From the NCBI GenBank assembly GCA_007129135.1, contig SKWB01000297.1:1-7987 (forward strand): a stretch of DNA of 7,987 nt, written 5' to 3'. The DNA comes from Halococcaceae archaeon (GTDB lineage: Archaea; Halobacteriota; Halobacteria; Halobacteriales; Halalkalicoccaceae). Shown here piece after piece: positions 1 to 5,635 of this stretch. Numbering within the stretch: the first letter of the stretch is position 1; each line of letters opens with the position of its first letter. The notes below the pieces were generated by a model. That model was given only the letters and a program-made list of their open reading frames with translations, was not told the DNA's origin and did not search any database. The translations under genes were made by a program, and so were the position numbers.

Positions 1-229
1 CGTCGTCCTCGATCCCCGGATCGACCCCCACCAGCTCGGCGGCCTCGGGCGTCGCCCGGATCAGGCTGTTCTCGTCGCGGTAGTAGTACTCCCGGAGTTC
101 GCCCTCGAGGTACCGATGGACCTCACTGCCACCCTCCATATCCCAGCGCTCGGCGAGCTCGGCGTTCTTCGTCGGCTGGAGCGAGACGACGTCCGCCAGT
201 CGCGAACGCGCTTCGTCGGAGAGGGTCAT
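1..229 (-). CDS. DUF5797-type small winged-helix protein (3' end beyond window)
   Basis: Reading leftward from an ATG at 229 gives 76 open codons with no stop before the window edge, so the C-terminus is missing. The protein starts MTLSDEARSRLADVV and contains QPTKNAELAERW, SEVHRYLEGEL, REYYYRDENSLIRAT and PEAAELVGVDPG. This pattern matches what I recall of the haloarchaeal DUF5797 family, short proteins that begin MTLS-ARERLADVV and have a helix-turn-helix-like N-terminus. Residues about 18-45 look like a winged-helix recognition unit, and the YYYRD segment could form the wing. A DNA-binding role is inferred from this; no function is established. A TATA-like box 27 bases upstream supports this start and its own transcript, although the ComDE-like operon lies 80 bases upstream on the same strand and could read through. 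Family assignment is from memory of the sequence pattern. Confidence 0.72.
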   Translation of the reverse strand, partial: MTLSDEARSRLADVVSLQPTKNAELAERWDMEGGSEVHRYLEGELREYYYRDENSLIRATPEAAELVGVDPGIEDD

Positions 230-252
230 CGCCGGAGGCTACGCCGATCGGA

Positions 253-259
253 TACTTTA
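253..259 (-). promoter_or_regulatory. TATA-like box for the DUF5797-type gene
   Basis: On the minus strand the sequence reads TAAAGTA, centred 27 bases upstream of the ATG at 229. This is the archaeal TATA-box spacing expected if transcription starts at or next to the start codon (leaderless mRNA). The flanking sequence is GC-rich, so the AT-rich heptamer stands out. Confidence 0.5.
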
Positions 260-309
260 CTCGTCGGGTTCCGCGCGGGTTCGCCGTCCGGTACCGTGGC
301 GCTCTGGAC

Positions 310-888
310 TCACCGGGTCGGATCCACGATCGCGCTCCGGAACCGGCGTTTGACGTGTGAAGCGTCGAGCGGCGGCCGCGCCTCGGGATCCACCGGTGCG
401 ACGTCGCAGGCGATCAGGGTCGCACCCTCTCCCTCTACCGCCACCCGGTACGCCTCCACGAACGCCCCGTCGTCCGAGACGTGGGCCGCCGAGAGCCCGA
501 CGCCCTCCGCGACCGCGGCGAAGTCGGTCGTCTCCGCGTGCGAACGCTGGCCGCCGGTCGTGGCGTAGACCCCGTTGTCGAAGACGACGACCGTCAGGTT
601 CGAGGGGTCACGGTCGGCGACGGTCGCGAGCGCGCCGAGCGACATCAGCGTCGAGCCGTCGCCGTCGAGGACGGTCACGGGGTCGTCGATCGCGAGCGCG
701 AGGCCCAGTCCGACCGGCGTCGTGAGTCCCATGCTCCCCCAGCAGTAGAAGTTCCGCTCGCGATCCTCGACCCCCGCGAGCACGTAGGAGGCGACCCCGA
801 GGTTCGAGACGACCGCCGCCTCTGGCGTCACGTCGAGGACGGCCTCGGTGCAGGCCGCCTGGTCCGCCCGGGCTGGATCAGAACTCAT
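310..888 (-). CDS. comE: TPP-dependent decarboxylase, beta subunit (sulfopyruvate decarboxylase-like, ComE-type)
   Basis: 192 residues. This is the thiamine-diphosphate (PP-domain) half of a split decarboxylase. The TPP/Mg-binding motif starts with GDG at residues 76-78 and ends with N105 (VVVFDNGVY), the classical GDG...N spacing. Before it come the NLGVASY segment (29-35), with WGSMGLTTPVGLGLALA (50-66) in the usual place for this fold, and then the TGGQRSH loop (111-117). The length fits stand-alone ComE/AepY/Fom2 C-terminal domains. In methanogens ComDE converts sulfopyruvate to sulfoacetaldehyde for coenzyme M synthesis. Haloarchaea are not known to make coenzyme M, so the real substrate may be another 2-oxo acid such as phosphonopyruvate. 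The start codon overlaps the end of the upstream alpha-subunit gene by 11 bases, implying translational coupling. The family call is firm; the gene symbol is by similarity only. Confidence 0.85.
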   Translation of the reverse strand: MSSDPARADQAACTEAVLDVTPEAAVVSNLGVASYVLAGVEDRERNFYCWGSMGLTTPVGLGLALAIDDPVTVLDGDGSTLMSLGALATVADRDPSNLTVVVFDNGVYATTGGQRSHAETTDFAAVAEGVGLSAAHVSDDGAFVEAYRVAVEGEGATLIACDVAPVDPEARPPLDASHVKRRFRSAIVDPTR

Positions 889-1387
889 CTTTCGCCCCCG
901 TGACGGTGGCGTCGAGCAGGAGCACGTACGGCTCCTCGGTCGAGAAGGCGGTCTTCGCGGCGAGGTCGACCGCGGTTCCGATCTCCCCAGCGTCGGACAC
1001 CGTCCGGTTCCTGATCCCGATCTCGTCGAGCACCGACGACGCGGCGTAGCCGAACGGCACCTGTGCGAGGTTGAACTCGCCGAGGTCGCCTCGACGCGAG
1101 ACGATCCCGAGGAACGGGATCCGGGCGGGTTTGTTGAGCGAGGAGAGCGCGTTCACCGTCGTCGCGAGCCCGCTCGACTGGCAGACGAGCGCGCCGCGTC
1201 GGCCGCCGAGCCACGCACCCGAGAGTATCCCGACGGCGCTCTCCTCGCGGGTCGCCGTGACCGTCTCGATCCCCGGGTCCGATTCGAGCGCGGAGAGCAG
1301 CGGGTCGAGCGCCGCGTCCGGGAGCGAGGCGACCAGGTCGACATCGTTCGCCCCGAGCGACGAGAGGACGCCGCGTGTCCAGTCCAT
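878..1387 (-). CDS. comD: TPP-dependent decarboxylase, alpha subunit (sulfopyruvate decarboxylase-like, ComD-type)
   Basis: 169 residues, the pyrimidine-binding (PYR) half of the split enzyme whose other half is the downstream gene. Features of the fold include the N-terminal VDLVASLPDAALDPLL stretch (16-31), REESAVGI (47-54) carrying the conserved glutamate that activates the TPP aminopyrimidine (E48, or possibly E49), the CQSSGLATTVNAL segment (69-81), FLGIVSRRGD (92-101) and FNLAQVPFGY (105-114). The active site should form between this subunit and the TPP-binding beta subunit. I chose the ATG at 1387 because the family begins at about MDWTRGV; the open frame continues upstream to 1468, but that extension is basic, unlike the family, and crosses the divergent promoter region. 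A weak AT-richer stretch at 1421-1428 could be its TATA element, but I would not insist on it. It is probably the first gene of a two-gene operon. Confidence 0.85.
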   Translation of the reverse strand: MDWTRGVLSSLGANDVDLVASLPDAALDPLLSALESDPGIETVTATREESAVGILSGAWLGGRRGALVCQSSGLATTVNALSSLNKPARIPFLGIVSRRGDLGEFNLAQVPFGYAASSVLDEIGIRNRTVSDAGEIGTAVDLAAKTAFSTEEPYVLLLDATVTGAKDEF

Positions 1388-1450
1388 GTCCCGTGAGCGC
1401 AGGGGACGCACTTCAGCCTGTGTCTTTCCCCTCGTCGCCGGGGGCCGAAC

Positions 1451-1458
1451 GTTTAGGC
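1451..1458 (+). promoter_or_regulatory. TATA-like box for the enoyl-CoA hydratase gene
   Basis: The octamer GTTTAGGC lies about 29 bases upstream of the ATG at 1483, preceded by a purine-rich CCGAAC that could act as a BRE. The spacing predicts a transcript starting within a couple of bases of the ATG. No Shine-Dalgarno sequence is evident ahead of the ATG, consistent with leaderless translation. Confidence 0.55.
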
Positions 1459-1482
1459 GCGAGCCCATCGAGTGAACGGACG

Positions 1483-2247
1483 ATGACAGACTCCCTCTCG
1501 GTCGAACGGGACGGCGCGGTCGCGACGATCACGGTCGACAACCCGGAGAACCTGAACGCGCTCGACGTGGAGACGCTCGGTGCGCTCGAAGAGGCTCTCG
1601 CTGAGACGGCCGAGGCCCGCGCGCTCGTGCTCACGGGAGCGGGCGAGACGGCGTTCGTCGCCGGGGCGGACATCTCCTACATGACCGACCTCTCGGTCAC
1701 GGAGGCCCAGGCGTACGCGGAACTCGGTCACCGGGTCTGTGACGCGATCGAGACCCATCCCGCGCCCGTCGTCGCCGCGGTCAACGGCTACGCCTTCGGC
1801 GGCGGTGCGGAACTCGCGCTCGCCTGCGACATGCGGGTCGCGAGCGAGAACGCCGTCATCGGCCAGACGGAGATCGAACTCGGGATCGTCCCCGGCTGGG
1901 GCGGCACGCAGCGGCTCTCGCGGATCGTCGGTGACGCCGCCGCCCGGAGGATGGTCCTCCTCGGCGAGCGCCTCGACGCCGAATCCGCGGCGGAGATCGG
2001 TCTGGTGGGGGAGGTCGTCTCGCAGGAGGAGCTCCACTCGGTCGTGTCCGATCTGGCGAGCGAACTCGCCGCGAAGCCGCGATTCGCACTCAGCGCGGCG
2101 AAGGAGGCGCTCAACCAGGTCCACGAACTGCCGCAGTCGGCCGGATTGGCCTACGAGCGCCGGCTCTGGAGCGGGCTCTTTGGAACCGCCGACCAGCGCG
2201 AGGGGATGAGCGCGTTCGTCGAGAAGCGCGATCCGGAGTTCGAGTGA
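1483..2247 (+). CDS. Enoyl-CoA hydratase (crotonase family)
   Basis: 254 residues, the normal length for a single-domain crotonase. It should add water to trans-2-enoyl-CoA, giving 3-hydroxyacyl-CoA in fatty-acid or amino-acid degradation, in the cytoplasm. The family signatures are all visible: AGADISYM (60-67, first oxyanion-hole strand), NGYAFGGGAELALACD (101-116), IGQTEIELG (126-134), PGWGGTQRL (137-145) and the C-terminal EGMSAFVEKR (240-249). Both catalytic glutamates of true hydratases are present as E110 (the equivalent of rat Glu144) and E130 (the equivalent of Glu164), and G107 would be the second oxyanion residue. This argues for a genuine hydratase rather than an isomerase or hydrolase. 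The ATG at 1483 is supported by family length and the TATA box. The gene is monocistronic and divergent from comD; the acyl chain used cannot be read from sequence. Confidence 0.93.
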   Translation: MTDSLSVERDGAVATITVDNPENLNALDVETLGALEEALAETAEARALVLTGAGETAFVAGADISYMTDLSVTEAQAYAELGHRVCDAIETHPAPVVAAVNGYAFGGGAELALACDMRVASENAVIGQTEIELGIVPGWGGTQRLSRIVGDAAARRMVLLGERLDAESAAEIGLVGEVVSQEELHSVVSDLASELAAKPRFALSAAKEALNQVHELPQSAGLAYERRLWSGLFGTADQREGMSAFVEKRDPEFE

Positions 2248-2262
2248 GGGAGGTGGACTCCC
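2248..2262 (+). terminator. Possible short hairpin after the hydratase stop codon
   Basis: Immediately after the TGA, GGGAG (2248-2252) and CTCCC (2258-2262) form a perfect 5-bp stem with a 5-base loop. A second GGGAG at 2275-2279 could pair with the same CTCCC instead. There is no T-tract afterwards, only GTAATTCT, so this is weak evidence for termination. It sits where a transcript end is needed, 83 bases from the end of the convergent zinc-ribbon gene. Confidence 0.25.
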
Positions 2263-2329
2263 GTAATTCTGACTGGGAGCAAGTCGAGAGCGATCACGAG
2301 TCCGTGGGTCGGGAGAGGGCGCTGGTCGG

Positions 2330-2473
2330 CTATCGCACGACGTCGGCGATCGGCGAGATAGCGTCCTCCTTGCACTCGTAGCAGAACTCGGGTTCCGACC
2401 GGAACGGCGTCCCACAGCGCCGGCAGGCGAACTCGTAGCGGCTCTCGTCCGGATCGGTCGTATCGTATGCCAT
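2330..2473 (-). CDS. 47-residue two-CxxC zinc-ribbon protein
   Basis: Reading leftward from ATG at 2471-2473 to TAG at 2330-2332 gives 47 codons. The protein starts MAYDTTDPDESRYEFACRRC and continues GTPFRSEPEFCYECK before a short tail ending IADVVR. Four cysteines, C17, C20, C31 and C34, form two CxxC knuckles separated by ten residues, the pattern of a small zinc ribbon or rubredoxin-like finger. Acidic residues before the finger (DTTDPDE) are typical of haloarchaea. Haloarchaeal genomes encode many such micro-zinc-finger proteins, mostly of unknown function; roles in gene regulation or protein-protein contact have been proposed for some. It is transcribed convergently to the hydratase and divergently from gshA. 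Third-position GC preference and intact CxxC spacing support it as a real gene. The nearby strong AT box (2487-2494) is only about 18 bases from the ATG, closer than usual. Confidence 0.78.
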   Translation of the reverse strand: MAYDTTDPDESRYEFACRRCGTPFRSEPEFCYECKEDAISPIADVVR

Positions 2474-2486
2474 CGGTTCTCCCCCG

Positions 2487-2513
2487 GTTTATAATGGTCT
2501 ATCGTGTATTAGC
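2487..2513. promoter_or_regulatory. AT-rich divergent promoter zone (zinc ribbon / gshA)
   Basis: This is the most AT-rich stretch of the 198-base intergenic region 2474-2671. It holds TTTATAAT (2488-2495, +), whose complement ATTATAAA can serve the minus strand, and a second element read on the minus strand as CTAATACAC (2504-2512). For the zinc-ribbon gene the second element (about 35 bases from the ATG) has better spacing than the first. For gshA the first would start RNA near 2518, leaving a leader of roughly 150 bases. No well-placed TATA box for a leaderless gshA transcript from 2672 is evident. The assignment of elements to genes is inference. Confidence 0.4.
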
Positions 2514-2573
2514 GTGTTTCGCCTGCACCCATCGCCGCTGGCACAGGCAAGGAACGCGTGGATCACGATAGAC
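2497..2573. repeat. Imperfect 77-base inverted repeat in the gshA upstream region
   Basis: A perfect 10-base arm, GTCTATCGTG (2497-2506), is repeated in inverted orientation as CACGATAGAC (2564-2573). Inside it, GCGTGTTTCGCCTG (2512-2525) pairs with 2544-2557 at 10 of 14 positions, including CGCCTG-side GCCTG/CAGGC. The middle 18 bases are a loop, and the two paired blocks are separated by a mostly unpaired segment of five or six bases. The arrangement could be an extended dyad operator, an RNA leader hairpin or a remnant of a small element; nothing here decides between them. Confidence 0.45.
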
Positions 2574-2671
2574 GATGTGTGATCTGTACAGTCGACGGCG
2601 GCTCTCGGGAGTCGATCCCGTCGCGGCGAACCGACGCGCAACCGTTCGACGTGCGATACGCTACTACCACA

Positions 2672-3775
2672 ATGCAACTCAGCCTCGAACTGGAATACTG
2701 GACGGTCGACGAGACGGGCGCGCTCGCACCCGCAGCGCCGGTGCTCGACCGCATCGAGGACCTCGACGCCGAGAGCGCGGATCCGATGCTCGAGGTCGTC
2801 ACCGACCCCTGCGAGAACGTGATCGAACTCCGCGAGGAGGTCCACGAGCGCCTCCGGGAGGCGATCGGCGTCGCCCGGGAGGAGGGGCTGCGGCTCGTCC
2901 CGCTCGCGACGCCGCTCGCCAGCAGCGAGATAGAGACGAGCGACGGCCCCAGGACGCGGATCCAGCGGGAGCTCCTCGGGGACGCGTTCGGGAACGCGAC
3001 ACACTGTGCGGGGACGCACCTGCACGTCGACCGGATCGATGGCGCGGAGGTCGATCAGCTGAACCTGCTGACCGCGCTCGATCCGGCGTTCTCGCTCGTC
3101 GCGAGCGCGTCTCACCACCGAGGCGAGCGGGTCGCCGCCTGCGCGCGACCCCACGTCTACCGTCGGGAGTGTTACGGGGACCACCCTCACCTCGGTCGGC
3201 TCTGGCCCTACGTCGAGTCCGTTGACGAGTGGGACGAGCGTATCGCCACGACCTTCGATCGCTTCCGACGGGAGGCCGTCGACGAGGGAGTCGATCCGGA
3301 GGCGTTCGACCGGCACTTCACGCCGGAGGACACGACGTGGGCTCCGGTCCGGCTCCGCGACGAGTTCGACACGATCGAGTGGCGCGCGCCCGATACGGCG
3401 CTACCGGGACAGATCATTCGGCTCGTCGGCGACGTTCGGGACGCGATGGAGTTCGCCGTCGACCGGGGCGTCGAGACCGGGGACAAACCGGGTCTCAGCG
3501 ACGACGTCGTGACGATCCCCGAGTTCGACCGGCTCCGCGAGTACGTGCGAGCGGCCATCGACCGTGGCATCGGATCGCCCACGGTCGCTCGGTATCTGGC
3601 GACGATGAAGTTCGATACCGACCGGTACCGGCCGATCGCACGGGAGATCGGAGGTGCCCCCTCCGTCTCGCGAGAACGGGCGCGGCTGCTCCGACTCCGG
3701 TACGCCGACCGACTCGAACGCGAGGTCGACGCGTTCGCCGGAGCAGAGGCGCCGACGCGGCGTGTAACACCGTAG
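2672..3775 (+). CDS. gshA: Glutamate-cysteine ligase, GCS2/GshA family
   Basis: 367 residues. It joins L-glutamate to L-cysteine using ATP, forming gamma-glutamylcysteine, the main low-molecular-weight thiol reported in haloarchaea. GCS2 landmarks are present in order: LELEYW at residues 5-10, whose glutamates are expected metal/substrate ligands; EVVTDPCENV (41-50); the CAGTHLHVD block (112-120) with its conserved histidines; LNLLTALDPAF (130-140); GERVAACARPHVYR (151-164); and TIEWRAPDTALPG (234-246), the conserved carboxylate/arginine region. I start at ATG 2672 because the family begins almost directly with the ELEYW strand. An in-frame ATG at 2558 would add 38 residues with no family counterpart. 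The region after about 275 is the helical C-terminal part. The gene is monocistronic and converges on the OsmC gene, with 18 bases between the stops. A paralogous ATP-grasp-like carboxylate-amine ligase is the main alternative. Confidence 0.87.
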   Translation: MQLSLELEYWTVDETGALAPAAPVLDRIEDLDAESADPMLEVVTDPCENVIELREEVHERLREAIGVAREEGLRLVPLATPLASSEIETSDGPRTRIQRELLGDAFGNATHCAGTHLHVDRIDGAEVDQLNLLTALDPAFSLVASASHHRGERVAACARPHVYRRECYGDHPHLGRLWPYVESVDEWDERIATTFDRFRREAVDEGVDPEAFDRHFTPEDTTWAPVRLRDEFDTIEWRAPDTALPGQIIRLVGDVRDAMEFAVDRGVETGDKPGLSDDVVTIPEFDRLREYVRAAIDRGIGSPTVARYLATMKFDTDRYRPIAREIGGAPSVSRERARLLRLRYADRLEREVDAFAGAEAPTRRVTP

Positions 3776-3793
3776 TCGGGTGGTCTCGGTGGC

Positions 3794-4300
3794 CTACTCG
3801 AAGCGCCACTCAGTCTCGACGGCCGGGGGGTCCAGGAGCGTCTGAAACACGACGCAGTACTGTTCCGTGTACCGCTCTAGCGCCTCCGCGGTCTCCTCGG
3901 AGAGTTCGCCGTCTACCGTAGTCTCGAGCCTGATCTCCTCGAACCCCACCGGGGCCTCCTCCGCGATCCCCATCGTCCCCCGCAGGTCGAGGTCGCCGCT
4001 GGCCTCGACCGAGACCTCGACGTCCTCGCCGAAGTTCTCCGCGACGGCCTGTGCGGTGAGCTGTGAGCAGGCCGCGAGCGCACCGAGCAGCAGATCGCCT
4101 GAACACGCACCGGTCCCCGGGCCGCCGGTTCCCTCGTGGAGTTCGGCCTCGTAGATCGCCCGACCGATGTCGACGCTACACGACCGGGCGTCGTCGTGCT
4201 GCTCACCGGTCGCACTCATCGTTATCTTCGCCGCCTCAGGGTCGTCCTCGTACTCCGCTTTCAGCGGCTTCTGCACCTCGCGCAAGTCACTGTCTGTCAT
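3794..4300 (-). CDS. OsmC/Ohr-family thiol protein
   Basis: 168 residues, close to OsmC length. Family members reduce organic hydroperoxides, or act as related thiol proteins, in the cytoplasm. The characteristic first redox cysteine lies at the start of the long central helix, in LLLGALAACSQLTAQ (C78), and the second in EQYCVVFQTL (C149), matching the family's C...C(P)V pattern with valine directly after the cysteine. Two extra cysteines, C41 and C66, are present; C66 is close to the active helix. The N-terminal half carries the beta-sheet (AKITMSATG, IYEAELHEG) and the C-terminal half the second sheet (EVSVEASGDLDLRG, IRLETTVDGEL). The ATG at 4300 is chosen over an upstream in-frame GTG-type extension because it has a TATA-like box about 30 bases upstream. 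Neighbouring gshA suggests thiol or oxidative-stress metabolism. Substrate specificity is not decidable; several haloarchaeal OsmC proteins have no tested function. Confidence 0.88.
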   Translation of the reverse strand: MTDSDLREVQKPLKAEYEDDPEAAKITMSATGEQHDDARSCSVDIGRAIYEAELHEGTGGPGTGACSGDLLLGALAACSQLTAQAVAENFGEDVEVSVEASGDLDLRGTMGIAEEAPVGFEEIRLETTVDGELSEETAEALERYTEQYCVVFQTLLDPPAVETEWRFE

Positions 4301-4326
4301 GGTCGGTCGAACGACCACGCGAACCG

Positions 4327-4334
4327 ACAAAAGA
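4327..4334 (-). promoter_or_regulatory. TATA-like box for the OsmC gene
   Basis: On the minus strand the sequence reads TCTTTTGT, centred about 30 bases upstream of the ATG at 4300. This predicts a transcript start about three bases before the start codon, i.e. practically leaderless. It is the only AT-rich octamer in the 45 bases upstream. Confidence 0.45.
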
Positions 4335-4395
4335 CTCTCGGGTCGGAGTGGCCGTGCGGACAGCGCGTTATCGCCGACACCTCACATCACCACGA

Positions 4396-4408
4396 ATACA
4401 TAATGTAT
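4396..4408. repeat. 13-base perfect palindrome (possible operator)
   Basis: ATACAT-A-ATGTAT is a perfect inverted repeat around a central A. It lies upstream of two AT-rich TATA candidates for the exported propeller gene and in markedly AT-rich DNA within a GC-rich neighbourhood. Its size and position suit a dimeric regulator's binding site, but AT-rich palindromes also arise by chance in promoters. Confidence 0.4.
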
Positions 4409-4409
4409 G

Positions 4410-4436
4410 TTTATTATGGTTTGGGTCGTATACCTT
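4410..4436 (+). promoter_or_regulatory. Promoter zone of the SMP-30-like gene
   Basis: Two TATA-like elements are visible, TTTATTAT (4410-4417) and GTATACCTTT (4428-4437). The second would place the transcript start near 4458 and the first near 4440, giving a leader of roughly 24 to 42 bases. A real leader fits the Shine-Dalgarno-like GAGG just upstream of the ATG, unlike the leaderless arrangement of neighbouring genes. Confidence 0.45.
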
Positions 4437-4469
4437 TCGGTTCTCCCTCCGAAGTGGGGGCTGAATCGC

Positions 4470-4473
4470 GAGG
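4470..4473 (+). promoter_or_regulatory. Shine-Dalgarno-like GAGG before the SMP-30-like gene
   Basis: GAGG lies 8 bases before the ATG at 4482, in GCGAGGAAACC. It supports this ATG over the upstream in-frame ATGs at 4407 and 4416, which would place a hydrophobic, non-family stretch ahead of the Tat signal. Confidence 0.45.
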
Positions 4474-4481
4474 AAACCATC

Positions 4482-5522
4482 ATGAGAGGACCAACACGAC
4501 GAGCGTTCGTGTACGGCATCGGCACGGCTACGCTCGTTCCGCTGGCGACCGGGGACGTCGCGGCACGGGAGGCGGGTGGACCGATCCGCACTGTCGTGGC
4601 CTTCGATCCGGCGGCCGGGGAGCTCCCCGAGAGCGTCGCGTTCGATACCGAGGGCAACGGCTACGTCACCCTGGGATCGGGAGCGATCCGTCGATTCTCG
4701 CCACGGGACCTGCGGCTCGGGTCTCCGGGCGAGGATTTCGCGACGGTTCCCGACTTCGAACCGGGCGTCGACCTGCTGCTCGGCGTCACGGTGGCCCCTG
4801 ACGGGACGGTCTACGCCGTCTCGACCTCGGCCACGATCGACCTCGAGGCGCTCTCGCTCGCGCCCTCGGGAGGGACGGTCTGGCGCATCGGTCCCGACGG
4901 AACGGCCGATCGGCTGGTCGACCTTCCGACGGATCCCGACGAGGACGGGTTCCCGAACGACCTCCTGTACCGAGACGAGCACGAGGACCTCCTGGTCACG
5001 GACTCGCTCGGGGGAGCGATCTGGCGGGTCACGCTCGACGGGGAGGCCTCACCGTGGCTCACGGATCCCCTGCTCGAGCCCGATCCGGAGGCGCCGTTCC
5101 TCCCGATCGGGGTCAACGGCATCGTCGCGGGGGACGAGGGGATCTACGTCGCCAACACCACCGCTGCCAGCGTCGTCCACGTCCCTACCGGACCCGACGG
5201 AGCGGCCGGCACACCACATCTGGTCGCCCAAGAGGAGCAGCTCTTCGGTGCCGACGGGATCGCGCTCGACGCCGAGGGGAACGCGTACGTCGCGGTCGCC
5301 GTGATTGAGGCGGTCGCGCGCGTCGGACCCGGCGGCACCGTCGAGATCGTCGCCGGGGGCGAGGGACTCGCGTTCCCCTCCGCTCTCGCGTTCGGCACGG
5401 CACCGGGTCAGCGGTGTACCCTCTTCGTCACGAACTTCGACGCGGTCGAGGCGCTCACCGGAGGCGACCCCGAACCGAGCCTCGCAGCGCTCGACGTCGG
5501 CATCCCGGGCCGTCCGGTCTAG
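4482..5522 (+). CDS. Tat-exported SMP-30/gluconolactonase-like beta-propeller
   Basis: 346 residues. The N-terminus has a twin-arginine signal, TRRAFVYG (5-12), followed by a short hydrophobic stretch (GIGTATLVPLATG) and small residues, so the protein is probably exported folded across the membrane. No lipobox cysteine is seen. The rest is a beta-propeller of repeated VAFDTEGNGYV / VTVAPDGTVYAV / IALDAEGNAYVA strands, as in the SMP-30/gluconolactonase/LRE superfamily. By motif position the usual metal and substrate ligands could be E50 (PESVAFD), N159 (FPNDLL), N212 (GVNGIV) and D258 (ADGIALD), so lactonase-type activity is possible. The call can equally be made as a ScyD/ScyE or NHL-like propeller; substrate is unknown. 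The start is set by the RR motif and GAGG site. It converges on the MFS gene and is 181 bases downstream of, and divergent from, the OsmC gene. Confidence 0.82.
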   Translation: MRGPTRRAFVYGIGTATLVPLATGDVAAREAGGPIRTVVAFDPAAGELPESVAFDTEGNGYVTLGSGAIRRFSPRDLRLGSPGEDFATVPDFEPGVDLLLGVTVAPDGTVYAVSTSATIDLEALSLAPSGGTVWRIGPDGTADRLVDLPTDPDEDGFPNDLLYRDEHEDLLVTDSLGGAIWRVTLDGEASPWLTDPLLEPDPEAPFLPIGVNGIVAGDEGIYVANTTAASVVHVPTGPDGAAGTPHLVAQEEQLFGADGIALDAEGNAYVAVAVIEAVARVGPGGTVEIVAGGEGLAFPSALAFGTAPGQRCTLFVTNFDAVEALTGGDPEPSLAALDVGIPGRPV

Positions 5523-5635
5523 AGCGGAGAGGATCGTCGTAGCCATCCGGACCTATCGGGCGAACGGATTTTCACGCTCCTTCGATTCGCATTCCAGGAG
5601 CTGTCGGCTTCTCCGGTGAGCCCTGTGGGTGGAGT

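Noticed and set aside
310..1387. Coenzyme M biosynthesis operon
   Set aside because: Only a ComDE-like pair is present, the other coenzyme M genes are absent from the window, and the host looks like a non-methanogenic haloarchaeon.
1453..2415. Long minus-strand open frame antisense to the enoyl-CoA hydratase
   Set aside because: It is a by-product of GC-rich codon use opposite a gene with every crotonase signature; the translation is arginine-rich and shows no family pattern.
2558..2671. N-terminal extension of gshA from ATG 2558
   Set aside because: The family starts almost directly at the ELEYW strand, and the extension overlaps the right arm of the inverted repeat. It is kept only as a question in the findings.
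2489..3316. Minus-strand open frame of 275 codons opposite gshA
   Set aside because: The plus strand encodes clear GCS2 motifs throughout; the antisense translation has no recognisable domain.
4407..4481. Upstream start for the propeller gene
   Set aside because: It would bury the twin-arginine motif behind a hydrophobic stretch encoded by the AT-rich promoter; GAGG and the RR signal favour ATG 4482.
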